Source of the DNA: CAXMST01 sp963793415
GTDB taxonomy: Bacteria > Actinomycetota > Thermoleophilia > Solirubrobacterales > 70-9
Direction of reading: 5' to 3'
NCBI GenBank assembly: GCA_963793415.1
Contig: CAWCAC010000002.1
Location: forward strand, 124,001 to 188,000
DNA length: 64,000 nt
Below, one piece after another: positions 1 to 8,813 of this stretch. The notes beneath the pieces were generated by a model. That model was not told where the DNA came from. It saw only the letters and a list, made by a program, of their open reading frames with translations, and did not search any database. Within the stretch, counting starts at the first letter, position 1. Each line of letters begins with the position of its first letter. A program made the position numbers and the translations under genes.

Positions 1-60
1 TTCGCGAGGTCTGCCGATATGGACAGAAACCGAGTCTCTCAGCAAGGAAGCTGGTATCTG

Positions 61-309
61 ATGCAAGGACGCACCCGCGCCTTCGGGGCGCAGTTTTTTT
101 CGCCATTTTTCGCCTCCGCCGCCGCCATCGCGGCCTGGGTCGCACTCCCTACCCTCATACAGACGTCCACTGACCCTGCCGGGGCACGTGAGGCAACCGG
201 GGACGGCGTCCAGCCCGTGCTCGTCTTGAGCAACAGCGCCCCGGCAATGCCCGGCAAGTCCGTGACGACCTCTCTTGGACACCCGGCAGCAAAGGGGGGC
301 CTGGCGTGA
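61..309 (+). CDS. Small membrane protein, possibly coupled to the glycosyltransferase downstream
   Basis: Unrecognised protein of 82 residues. ATG at 61 is chosen over the in-frame ATG at 19 because an AAGGAAG Shine-Dalgarno lies about 10 nt upstream of it. Residues about 12-32 form one hydrophobic segment (FFSPFFASAAAIAAWVALP), followed by a polar tail rich in Ala, Gly and Ser. Its TGA overlaps the GTG start of the next gene in a GTGA, which suggests translational coupling to the cellulose-synthase-like protein. It could be a small membrane partner of that synthase. It could also be chance: there is no homology I can name, and only the ribosome site, membrane segment and overlap support it. 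Confidence 0.4.
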   Translation: MQGRTRAFGAQFFSPFFASAAAIAAWVALPTLIQTSTDPAGAREATGDGVQPVLVLSNSAPAMPGKSVTTSLGHPAAKGGLA

Positions 310-1982
310 GCAATCACGGGTCGACGCTGGCGCTCCCAAGGGCACAAGCGCCTCGGGCACAAGCGCCTCAGGCACAAGCGCCTCAGGCACAAGCGCCTCA
401 GGGCGGAGCCGGGGACCGACGCATGGTCGCCACGACGCCTGAGTTCCGGGCGTCGGACTGGGTGGCCTTCGTCGCCCTCTCCGGGTTCGTCGCCTTCGCC
501 GCCTACAACCTCCTCAGCTACTGGTTTGCGAGCGGCTTCTCCCAGGCCACGGTCGCTTTCAGCGGGCTCTCGGTCCTCATCCTCTGCACGATCGCCGTCT
601 TCGCTTCCCGTTGGCTTTCGCTGCCGCTGATGCGCCGACCGAAGCCGATGCGCGCCCGCGGGGACCGCAAGGTCGGGGTCGCGACGACATTCGTCCCGGA
701 GCTCGAGTCGATCGAGATGCTCGAAAGGACTGTCCGGGCGTTGGTCTCGATGGATTATCCGCACGAGACCTGGGTTCTCGACGAGGGAGACACTGCGGAG
801 GTGAAGGCACTGTGCGAGCAGCTGGGTGCAAGGCACTTCACACGCAAGGGGATCCCGCGGTATCAGGCCGACTCAGGTCGCTTCTGTGCGCGGACCAAGC
901 ACGGCAACTACAACGCCTGGCTCGAGGAAATCGGCTTCGACCACTACGAGATCCTGGTGGCCTTCGACCCCGATCACGTCCCCGGTCCCGACTTCCTGCT
1001 CAGAACGCTCGGCTACTTCGAAGATCCTGAGGTCGGCTACGTGCAGTCGGCCCAGACCTATTACAACCAATCCGCGAGCCTCGTAGCCCGCGGCGCGGCC
1101 GAGGAGACATACGCCTACAACTCGTCGATTCAGCTGTCCGCGTTCGCCGTCGGTTATCCGGTGGTGACCGGCTGCCACAACATCCACCGCATGAGCGCCC
1201 TTCGTGAGGTGGGCGGCTTCGCCGTTCACGATGGCGACGACCTGCTGATCACTTTCTTGTACAAGCAGGCCGGTTGGAAGGGCGTCTATGTGCCTGAGAA
1301 GCTGGCCGCCGGACTGACCCCTGTGAGCTGGAGCGGCTATCTGCGCCAGCAGCGCCGCTGGGTGGCCGCGCTCCTCGATATCAAGCTCCGAGTCTCTCCT
1401 CGGATCGCAGCCCGTAGGTCGCCGATCGACTGGTTGGTCAGTCTGATCTCGGGCCTCCATCATCTCTACGGGGTCGGGATGGCGGTGTTCGTCAGCCTGC
1501 TGGCGTGGATGCTCGCGTCAGGCCAAGTGCCCGAAGCCTTGACGCGCACGGGCGTCGGAAAGTTGGCTTTGCTCGCGCTCTCCTTCGAGGCATGTCACCT
1601 CTATCGCCAGCGATTTGCGATCGACCCACCTTTGGAGAGAGGCTCGCACTGGCGGGCGGCCCTGCTGCGTTTCGGGAAATGGCCTTACATGCTGGCCGGG
1701 GTCTACGACGCGCGCCGCCCGCCTCGTCGCGCCTACGAAGTCACTCCGAAGCGCCGCACCGAGCGGACTGAGCACGTGCTCTGGCAGCCTCACGTTGCCG
1801 TGGCCGCAGTGCTCGGGGCAGCGCTGGCGATCGGGCTGCTCGCGCAGCCATCGCATCCGTTGTCCCTCTATCTCCTCGGAACGCTGTTCATCGCCGCCTC
1901 ACTCGCGACGGCGGCCACCGACCTGCTGCGCTCCCCCGATCCCTTCGACCCCCAGCTTCGCGCCACCCTCAGCCCCGCCTGA
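306..1982 (+). CDS. Cellulose-synthase-like family 2 glycosyltransferase, membrane-bound
   Basis: Processive-type GT2 of 558 residues that probably polymerises or extends a cell-surface polysaccharide at the inner membrane from a nucleotide sugar. Two hydrophobic segments lie near residues 57-75 and 83-100. The catalytic core follows: a first Asp in VLDEGD near 157-162, DPD (DxD-type) near 220, DGDD (TED-like) near 309-312, and QQRRW (QxxRW) near 348-352. More membrane spans lie after residue 380. This order is typical of cellulose synthase and related GT2 enzymes. The product cannot be read from sequence. The N-terminus carries an Ala-Gln-Ala-Pro repeat made by a 15-bp tandem repeat. The GTG start overlaps the upstream TGA. 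The next gene begins 26 nt after the stop, so co-transcription is likely. Confidence 0.88.
   Translation: MSNHGSTLALPRAQAPRAQAPQAQAPQAQAPQGGAGDRRMVATTPEFRASDWVAFVALSGFVAFAAYNLLSYWFASGFSQATVAFSGLSVLILCTIAVFASRWLSLPLMRRPKPMRARGDRKVGVATTFVPELESIEMLERTVRALVSMDYPHETWVLDEGDTAEVKALCEQLGARHFTRKGIPRYQADSGRFCARTKHGNYNAWLEEIGFDHYEILVAFDPDHVPGPDFLLRTLGYFEDPEVGYVQSAQTYYNQSASLVARGAAEETYAYNSSIQLSAFAVGYPVVTGCHNIHRMSALREVGGFAVHDGDDLLITFLYKQAGWKGVYVPEKLAAGLTPVSWSGYLRQQRRWVAALLDIKLRVSPRIAARRSPIDWLVSLISGLHHLYGVGMAVFVSLLAWMLASGQVPEALTRTGVGKLALLALSFEACHLYRQRFAIDPPLERGSHWRAALLRFGKWPYMLAGVYDARRPPRRAYEVTPKRRTERTEHVLWQPHVAVAAVLGAALAIGLLAQPSHPLSLYLLGTLFIAASLATAATDLLRSPDPFDPQLRATLSPA
341..400 (+). repeat. Four tandem copies of a 15-bp unit in a coding region
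   Basis: The unit GGCACAAGCGCCTCA occurs four times head to tail. The first copy ends in G instead of A; the other three are identical. The unit is a multiple of three, so copy-number change keeps the frame. It encodes the repeating AQAP[R/Q] at the cytoplasmic N-terminus of the cellulose-synthase-like protein. This is a typical slippage-prone microsatellite. Confidence 0.9.
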
Positions 1983-2008
1983 AGGCCGGGTCGCGAGACT
2001 GGCCCTAG

Positions 2009-5000
2009 ATGCACGTCTCGATCGTAATTCCTGCCCGCAACGCGGCTTTGACGGTGGCGGACACGCTGGAGTCGCTGATCGAGCAGAGCCATCGGGATTG
2101 GGATGCGATCGTCGTCGACAACGGCTCCACCGACGACACGGCCGCGATCGTCGCCGGCATCGCGGCGAGCGATCCGCGGATCAAGCTCGAGCGGTTCGAG
2201 CGAGCCGGCGTCAGCGCCGCGCGCAACCACGGACTACGGAGCGCGAGATCGGACTGGCTGCTGTTCCTGGACGCCGACGACATCCTTCTTCCGCAGGCCC
2301 TGGATTCCCTGACCACTGTGGCGGCCGCGCGGCCGGAGCTCGATGCGGTCCATTGCGGCTGGCGCCGACTCGCTCCCAACGGGGAAGAGATCGAACGCCG
2401 CCCCGCGGAACAGGGGGCAGACCTGTTCGAGCTGCTCGCGGTCACGTGCCCATTCGTGATTCACGCCTGTCTCGTCCGCCGCGACCGCGTGGTCGAGCTG
2501 GGCGGGTTCGACGAGGACCTCGCGATCGCGGAGGACTGGGATCTCTGGCAGAGGCTGGCTCGGGCCGGCGCGCGGTTCGGGACCGCCGACGGTTGCTACG
2601 CCGTCTACCGGATGCGCGCCGATTCGGCCTCCGGCCGAGCGGCAGAGCTCCTCGATTGCGCCGCCCGCGTGATCGCCCGCGGCCATGGAAGGGACCCCCG
2701 CGTTGCAGATCCGGCACCCGCCTACGCTGCCGGTGCCGATCCCGAGGGAATCCCGGCCGCAGTGCTCACCGTCGGCGCCTATGCGGCCGGGTTCGCACTC
2801 GGCCGCGGCGAGGACACCGGCAACCTGATCGAGACCATGCGCGAATACCGCCTCGGATCGGGAGCACTCGCTCCTGGTGATATTGCGAGCTGTATACGAG
2901 TTTCGGCGCCACCGGCCGCGGGGGTCGGACCCGGCGGCGCCGCTCGCCTGTTCGGCCGAATCCGTCCCGAACTCGAGTCGTTTCTCGGCCAGCTGGAGGA
3001 AATCAGTGGCACGCTCGAGCTGCGGCGACGGGCGCTGATGATCCTCCACCGAGAAGCGCTGCGGTCGGCCCCGGCCGAGGTCGAGACCCTCGGCCGGATA
3101 CAGCACGCCGTCGTCGATCTCGAGGTGCCGCTTTGCGAGATCCAGGTCAACAGGGGCTGCGAGCGCGTTCTCGTCTCCGTTCGCGCGGGCCCGGAAGGAC
3201 TCGGGGCAGTCGAGCTACCCGCCTGCGGGACCGCGGTACCCGTTCGTGTCGTCGCCGATGCGATCGCAGCCGGCCTCGCCTGGGAGATCCTCGGCACGTT
3301 CGCCGAGCGCGAGCTGTACCCGGACCTTCGCCGCCAGCTCAAGAGCGGGGGATCCGAGCGCGCGGCGGCGCTGGCCGCTGACCTGGGTACGGCGCCGACC
3401 ACTGCGTCACTCACGCACGAGCGCGTCGGCTGGACAGTGCTCCTGCAAGAGCTGTTCGGGGACCGGGCTCGTCCTGGGGCGGGGTTCTACGACCACGATG
3501 CAAGCTGGCCCGGCAGCCGGCGCCGCATCGTCCTGCCGGGCACCCCGCTCGAATATGACCTGCTCGAAGCGCCGCCGGCGGTCGTCTCGCCGGCATCGGG
3601 GGTGCGGGTCATTGTCTCGCTCGCCGGCGTCACGCTCGGCATCGTCGAGGTTCCGCTCGGTCGGCATCCTGGCGCACGTGCCGGCGCCGTGATTTCGGCG
3701 ATCCTCGCGACACTCGGGATGGAGCTGGCGCGCGCGGTGGCGAGGGAGGCGCTGATCGGCCGCCCATGGGACGGGGGCTCGATCCGCGACGCGCTCGTGG
3801 CCGGCCGTCGGTCGAGGCCGGAAGCGGACGAGCCCCTGATCGTCCGTCGCGACCCTTTCCGATTCGGCCTCGGCTCCTCGCGGCAGGCCGTGCTTCCGCT
3901 CGATCCATCCCTGATCTCGCTGGCGAGGCGGGCCGGTGACACGGTCCGCGAGACCGAGGACTTCGAAGCGACCACGATCGCCTATCGCCCCGATGTCCTC
4001 GAGCCATTCCGGAGGCGGCGCGACAGCGGCTCCCGCCCGCCGCGGCGGTCGGGCCGGCGCGCGTCCGCAACGCCGCCGCAGGCGCGTGTCCGCTCGCAGT
4101 TCGAGGAACTCTTTGCGAGTAAGCCGGATCCCTGGCGCTACGACTCGCCATACGAGCAGCGCAAGTACGAACAGACGCTGGAGATGCTTCCCGACGGGGC
4201 GATCGGACGGGCGCTCGAGATCGGCTGCGCCGAGGGACACTTCACCGAGATGCTGGCCGGCCGCGTGCGAGAGTTGACCGCGGCCGATATCTCAGCCGTC
4301 GCCCTCGGCCGGGCGGCTGAGCGCTGCCGGCAGCGAAGCAACGTGCGATTTCTGCAGCTCGATCTTGCCGGCGCGGAGTTGCCCGGGGACATGGATCTGA
4401 TCGTTTGCTCCGAGGTTCTCTACTACCTCGGCGACAGGGAGCGGCTGGAGCAGGTCGCTCGGCGGATGCGAGCGGCTCTCAAGCCGGGTGGCCATCTTCT
4501 CACCGCCCACGCCCACCTGCTGGTCGACGACCCCGGCGCTCCCGGCTACGACTGGGCCGTGCCCTTCGGAGCCCACACCTTCTCGGCGGTGTTCGACTCG
4601 GTCGGCCTTCAGCTGGCCGAGCGGATCTGGACACCGTATTACCGGGTCGAGCGCTACCGGCGCCCGCGACGGGAGGTCGGAGAACGCCCTGCCGCGCCGA
4701 CGCAGCGAAGTGAGTCGGCGGTTGATCCGCCGCCGGACGTGGCCGCGTTCTTTCATCCCGCTGGAGGGGAGCCGCCGGCGGCAGCCGCAACCGCAGCCGA
4801 GGGAAACGCGTCGACGGCGACAACGGTGCCGATCCTCATGTACCACCGGGTCTCGCCCGATCCCGACCCCGGCGCCAGGCGCTGGTGCGTGACGCCCGAA
4901 GAGCTGGCCGAGCAGCTTCGCTATCTCGCCGATGCCGGCTACCGATCGATCGACTACCAGGAGTGGCACCGGCACTCGGAGGCCCGCAGGCCGCTGGTAG

Positions 5001-5530
5001 GGCCGGCGGTGATCATCTCGTTCGACGACGGCTATCGCGACTTCGCCGAGCACGCTTGGCCACTGCTCGCCGCGAGCGGGTTCAGCGCGAACGTCTTTCT
5101 GCCAACCGGCCATGTCGGTGGCGTCAACAGCTGGGAGGGAGATCGGATACCGCGGATCCCGCTGATGTCCTGGGAGCAGGTCCGAGCCCTCGAGGAGGAA
5201 GGCGTGGGCTTCGGCAGCCACACCGTACGGCACCCGATGCTCACCGCGCTCCCGGTCGCCGATGCCGCGCACGAGCTGCTGGAGTCGCGAGCGGCGCTCG
5301 CTGAGAAGGTCGCCCGCCCGCTTCCGGTGATCGCCTATCCGTACGGCGACGTCGACGGTGCACTGATGCATCTGGCCGGGGCTTGCGGCTACGAGTTCGG
5401 GCTCACCTGCCGGGGCGGGAGGGCCGGTTTCGGCGACGGCCCCCTGGAGCTACCCCGAATCGAGGTCGAGGGCGGCAAGGGGCTTGACCGGTTCGTCGCT
5501 CGGCTTGCAGGCCCGCAGCCCTCCGCGTGA
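2009..5530 (+). CDS. Giant fusion: GT2 glycosyltransferase, SAM methyltransferase and polysaccharide deacetylase
   Basis: A protein of 1173 residues with three enzyme units. Residues 1 to about 230 are a GT-A family 2 glycosyltransferase, with VSIVIPARN at the start and FLDADD (DxD) near 88. Residues about 694-880 are a class I SAM-dependent methyltransferase of the NodS kind, with the glycine-rich motif ALEIGCAEGHF. Residues about 940-1173 are a polysaccharide deacetylase of the NodB/CE4 family, with ILMYHRV, the metal and acid motif SFDDGYRDF, and SHTVRHP (HxxxH). Between GT and methyltransferase lie two copies of an uncharacterised module (about 384-437 and 531-585) that also occurs in the convergent giant protein. 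It probably adds a sugar and then methylates and N-deacetylates a surface glycan. The stop lies 1 nt from that of the convergent neighbour. Enzyme families are clear; substrates are unknown. Confidence 0.85.
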   Translation: MHVSIVIPARNAALTVADTLESLIEQSHRDWDAIVVDNGSTDDTAAIVAGIAASDPRIKLERFERAGVSAARNHGLRSARSDWLLFLDADDILLPQALDSLTTVAAARPELDAVHCGWRRLAPNGEEIERRPAEQGADLFELLAVTCPFVIHACLVRRDRVVELGGFDEDLAIAEDWDLWQRLARAGARFGTADGCYAVYRMRADSASGRAAELLDCAARVIARGHGRDPRVADPAPAYAAGADPEGIPAAVLTVGAYAAGFALGRGEDTGNLIETMREYRLGSGALAPGDIASCIRVSAPPAAGVGPGGAARLFGRIRPELESFLGQLEEISGTLELRRRALMILHREALRSAPAEVETLGRIQHAVVDLEVPLCEIQVNRGCERVLVSVRAGPEGLGAVELPACGTAVPVRVVADAIAAGLAWEILGTFAERELYPDLRRQLKSGGSERAAALAADLGTAPTTASLTHERVGWTVLLQELFGDRARPGAGFYDHDASWPGSRRRIVLPGTPLEYDLLEAPPAVVSPASGVRVIVSLAGVTLGIVEVPLGRHPGARAGAVISAILATLGMELARAVAREALIGRPWDGGSIRDALVAGRRSRPEADEPLIVRRDPFRFGLGSSRQAVLPLDPSLISLARRAGDTVRETEDFEATTIAYRPDVLEPFRRRRDSGSRPPRRSGRRASATPPQARVRSQFEELFASKPDPWRYDSPYEQRKYEQTLEMLPDGAIGRALEIGCAEGHFTEMLAGRVRELTAADISAVALGRAAERCRQRSNVRFLQLDLAGAELPGDMDLIVCSEVLYYLGDRERLEQVARRMRAALKPGGHLLTAHAHLLVDDPGAPGYDWAVPFGAHTFSAVFDSVGLQLAERIWTPYYRVERYRRPRREVGERPAAPTQRSESAVDPPPDVAAFFHPAGGEPPAAAATAAEGNASTATTVPILMYHRVSPDPDPGARRWCVTPEELAEQLRYLADAGYRSIDYQEWHRHSEARRPLVGPAVIISFDDGYRDFAEHAWPLLAASGFSANVFLPTGHVGGVNSWEGDRIPRIPLMSWEQVRALEEEGVGFGSHTVRHPMLTALPVADAAHELLESRAALAEKVARPLPVIAYPYGDVDGALMHLAGACGYEFGLTCRGGRAGFGDGPLELPRIEVEGGKGLDRFVARLAGPQPSA

Positions 5531-5531
5531 T

Positions 5532-8500
5532 TCAGGCGCCGCGGCGACGTCGCGCAGCGACCGCCCCCGCCGCGAGACCGATCGCTGCCCCAGAGAGCTG
5601 TTGACGCGAGGGGGAGCTGGGCCGGCGCAGGTACCGGAGCGTCTCGTAGCCGAGTGCCGCTCCGGCGCGGGTGGCGAGGAGAGCCCTGCCGGGGCCGTCG
5701 GCGGATGAGCCCGTGGGGTCCAGGAGCTCGATTGCCAGCTCGGTGCCCCAGGCGCGGCCGAGCTCGCGGCGGCCCGGGCCCGGGCCCGAGAGCCCGTGCA
5801 CGGCCCGGTGGGCAAGGATCCATCCCCGGGCAACAACCAGCCTGGCGGCCACCAGCAGGCACCCGACCTCGGAGCGCCCCCGATGTCCCGGGGGGAGAAC
5901 CTGTGCTGCAAGCTCGCGGCGCAGGATCAGGTAGCGGGGTGGGGAGTCGGGCGGTTGCCAGCTCGGCTCTTCATCGTGCAGATGCAGCGACGCCAGAGGG
6001 TCATCGTCGTGGAGCGAGCCGCCGGTCACTGCGCCGACCCGATCGGCGTCGAATGCGACCAGCACCTCGTTCAGCCAGCGTCGATCCGGGCGCACGCTTG
6101 GCAGCGGGATCGCAACGAGGGGGCGTCCGTCGCCGCGCGCCAGGCGCAGCACGTGATCCCACCACGCGGCGCCGGATGGGACTTCCACGACCCTGGCGCC
6201 GCTCTCCACAAGTGCGGCGCCGGACTCCCCGCAGTCCGCGCCGAGGAGCACGTCGACGTCCCCGGCGCGGCTGGATGGCTCGGCGACGTGCGGGACCCAG
6301 CCGCGGTCGGCGGCGAGCGGGCCGAGCACCGACCATGGGACGTGGTCGGCGATCTGCTCGCCCAGCTCGGAGCTCCACTGACCCTCCACCGGCGCCACCC
6401 GGCCGATCTCCTTCCCCTCCAGGGTGAGTCGGAGTACGGGGGCCACCGATCGCGGCGCGGCGATCGGGTCGTCTTCGTCGAGAGCAAGATCGACGGCCAT
6501 GGGCGCGGGGAGATCACGCAGCCGGTAGCCGGCATCGCGCAGTCCCTGCGCATAGGACGCCGCCTGCATCAGCTTGAAGATCGACCACCACGCCTGACGA
6601 AGCTTCGCCCACTCCAGCAACGCCAACACAGGCATCCCGGCGCGACGCAGCGCCCCGATCGACCACAGCACCCGGACCAGGCGCAGGATCGGCTCATGCA
6701 CCCCGCCCGGCCGCTGGAGCGTGATCGGAAGCGAGCCGACCGCGTGCGGGTGGCGGCTAACGATCATCGCATCGCCGTGTCCCTCGAGCCGGGCAGCGCC
6801 AAGGCGGCCGGCAGCGTCGAGATCGAACTCGTGCCAGGCCTCGGCACTCGGCTCGTAGGCGATCGTGACCCCCGCTTCGAGCATGCGCACGCCCCACTCC
6901 CAGTCCTCCCGTCCCGAGCGGGGGAAGGCCTCGTCGAAGCCTCCGATGTCGAGAAACGTGCGGGACGGCACCGAGAGGTTGCCGGTCAAGGCACTGACGA
7001 ACGTGTGGGAGATCGCGGTCTCCATGCGGGCGAAGAAGTCGCTCCACCAAAGCGTCACGGAGTCGGCGGCGAGGCTGCGGCCTCGCGCCCGGGGGAGGTA
7101 CGGCCCGACGACCACCAGGCAGCCGCCCGCCGCCGACTGGCGGCGATGGTGAACTGCGACCAGGTCGGGACCGGCGAGCACGTCGTCGTCGAGGAACAGC
7201 AGCAGCTCGGCGCGGGCGGCCCGCGCCCCGGCGTTCCGCGCCGCCGCTGCCCCGGCGCCGCCGGTGGCGATCACCCTGCCGTCGAGCGCCTCGGGAAGGT
7301 CGCTGTCGCTGAGCGAAGCGGGGGTACCGTCGTCGACGAGCACCACCTCGAAGCTCGTTCCTCCACGCTGACGGGTGAGCGCCTCGAGGCAGCGTGCCAG
7401 CGCCTCGCGCCGCCGGCCCGCGGTCGGAACCACCACCGAGACCGAGGGAGCCTCAGATCGCGATGGCGCGGGCGCTGCGGGCTCGGAGCCGACCGGTGAT
7501 CCGCGCCCGGGGGAGCGCCGACCGGTTGCGGATAACAGCCTCGAAGGCCGGTTTGCGGCGACCGGGAGGGTCCCGTAGCGGCGCTGTTCTGCGAGCGAGC
7601 GCCGCCACCTCGTGGGGCCGATGAACGCGCCGCGCAGGTACTCACAGGCGATCCGGGTCGAGACCGCGTCCCCGTGTCCCATCAGCCGGCGCGCCTGGGC
7701 CGTCAGATACTGCTCGACGAGCCAAGTCGAGGCTCGCAGCGATGAAAGCTCGAGCTCCTCGAAGGACAGCTTGGTCAATGCCGCGGAGAGCCCGATCCCG
7801 TAGCCGCGGACGGCACTGCGCAGCGCCGGCCAGTCGGGCCGGTGCTGATGCCGGACGAACATGTCCGGTTCGTAGACGATCCGGCACCCCCGCGCGAGCA
7901 GCGCGGCGAGCAGCGCGATGTCACCCCCGGACTCCGTCGGAGTGCCCGCGTCCAGCTCCGGCGGGAAGGGCTCGGGACCGAGCTCGTCGAGCAGCTCGCG
8001 TCGGATCGCCATGTTCGCGCCGACCCCCGCGGCGGCCGCCTGGAGGGGCGAGATCAGCTGCCAGTCGAACGCAATCCGCCGCAGCCCACGGGCGAGGCTG
8101 GCCTGCTGCTCGACCCGGACGCGGGCGGTGGTGTCGAGCCGATAGGGGAAGGCCGGCCCGGTCAGAGCCGCAACGTCGGACCTGTCAAATGCCGTGGCCA
8201 GCGGCTTCAGCCAGCCCTTCGAGGGCACACAGTCATCGTCGGTGAAGGCGACGATCTCGCAGGCGGCGGCTCGAACACCGGCGTTTCGCGCGTTGTCGAG
8301 CCCGCGTCTGTCCTCGCGAACGTAGCGGGCGCCGAGCTCCGCGACCTGCACCCGGCAGTCCTGTTCTCCGGGGTCGTTGTCGACGACGATGATCTCGGTC
8401 GGTGCCGGATCGAGATCGGCGAGCGCCGCGAGCAAGGTCGACAGGTAGTGCGGGCGGCGGTGGGTGCAGACGACCACCGAGCAGCTCGGCCCGGAGCGCC

Positions 8501-8813
8501 GCGGGGTCTCGACCGCGGCACCGAGACGGGTGCGCAACGACTCCGCGAGCCTGCGGCGAGCGATCTCGTGGTCGGCCCGGCGAGCGATCGCAGCCGCCGC
8601 CAGCGTTTCGCCTCCGCCGGCGCCCGGAGAGGGCAGCTCTAGCCGGGTGACCGGGCTGCCCTCGTGCAGGACGATCAGATGCCACCGCGGCATCGCCCCG
8701 AGGTCGATCTGCTCCATCTCGGAGGCCTCGATGATGGCGACGCCGACCGGCGCGATCGAGCGGGGCCCGTTCCGATCGGGGACGCTCGCCTCGGCGGTCA
8801 GAGCGCCCTCCAC
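5532..8813 (-). CDS. Double GT2 glycosyltransferase with a third degenerate GT-like region
   Basis: A protein of 1093 residues. A short module at about 40-95 precedes a first GT2 domain (from about 110; CSVVVCTHRR, then FTDDDC with DxD near 192-194). A second GT2 domain starts near 457 (SVSVVVPTAGRR, FLDDDV near 541, and the acceptor-side motif GREDWEWG). A second copy of the short module is near 789-838. The last 250 residues keep the outline of a GT-A fold (GDVDVLLGADC and later RRWLNEVLVAFDADRVGAV), but the expected DxD stretch reads IPLPSV, so this part looks inactive. The protein probably transfers two sugars in assembly of the exported polysaccharide. Its first codons overlap the end of the ABC ATPase gene by 16 bp, so it is the last gene of a permease-ATPase-transferase operon. 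Confidence 0.84.
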   Translation of the reverse strand: MEGALTAEASVPDRNGPRSIAPVGVAIIEASEMEQIDLGAMPRWHLIVLHEGSPVTRLELPSPGAGGGETLAAAAIARRADHEIARRRLAESLRTRLGAAVETPRRSGPSCSVVVCTHRRPHYLSTLLAALADLDPAPTEIIVVDNDPGEQDCRVQVAELGARYVREDRRGLDNARNAGVRAAACEIVAFTDDDCVPSKGWLKPLATAFDRSDVAALTGPAFPYRLDTTARVRVEQQASLARGLRRIAFDWQLISPLQAAAAGVGANMAIRRELLDELGPEPFPPELDAGTPTESGGDIALLAALLARGCRIVYEPDMFVRHQHRPDWPALRSAVRGYGIGLSAALTKLSFEELELSSLRASTWLVEQYLTAQARRLMGHGDAVSTRIACEYLRGAFIGPTRWRRSLAEQRRYGTLPVAANRPSRLLSATGRRSPGRGSPVGSEPAAPAPSRSEAPSVSVVVPTAGRRREALARCLEALTRQRGGTSFEVVLVDDGTPASLSDSDLPEALDGRVIATGGAGAAAARNAGARAARAELLLFLDDDVLAGPDLVAVHHRRQSAAGGCLVVVGPYLPRARGRSLAADSVTLWWSDFFARMETAISHTFVSALTGNLSVPSRTFLDIGGFDEAFPRSGREDWEWGVRMLEAGVTIAYEPSAEAWHEFDLDAAGRLGAARLEGHGDAMIVSRHPHAVGSLPITLQRPGGVHEPILRLVRVLWSIGALRRAGMPVLALLEWAKLRQAWWSIFKLMQAASYAQGLRDAGYRLRDLPAPMAVDLALDEDDPIAAPRSVAPVLRLTLEGKEIGRVAPVEGQWSSELGEQIADHVPWSVLGPLAADRGWVPHVAEPSSRAGDVDVLLGADCGESGAALVESGARVVEVPSGAAWWDHVLRLARGDGRPLVAIPLPSVRPDRRWLNEVLVAFDADRVGAVTGGSLHDDDPLASLHLHDEEPSWQPPDSPPRYLILRRELAAQVLPPGHRGRSEVGCLLVAARLVVARGWILAHRAVHGLSGPGPGRRELGRAWGTELAIELLDPTGSSADGPGRALLATRAGAALGYETLRYLRRPSSPSRQQLSGAAIGLAAGAVAARRRRGA

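Noticed and set aside
341..400. Possible CRISPR-like direct repeats
   Set aside because: Units are adjacent with no spacers and lie in frame within a coding region, so this is a tandem microsatellite.
5796..7499. Plus-strand frame of 567 codons inside the double GT gene
   Set aside because: Antisense to both GT2 domains, whose catalytic motifs are plain on the minus strand.
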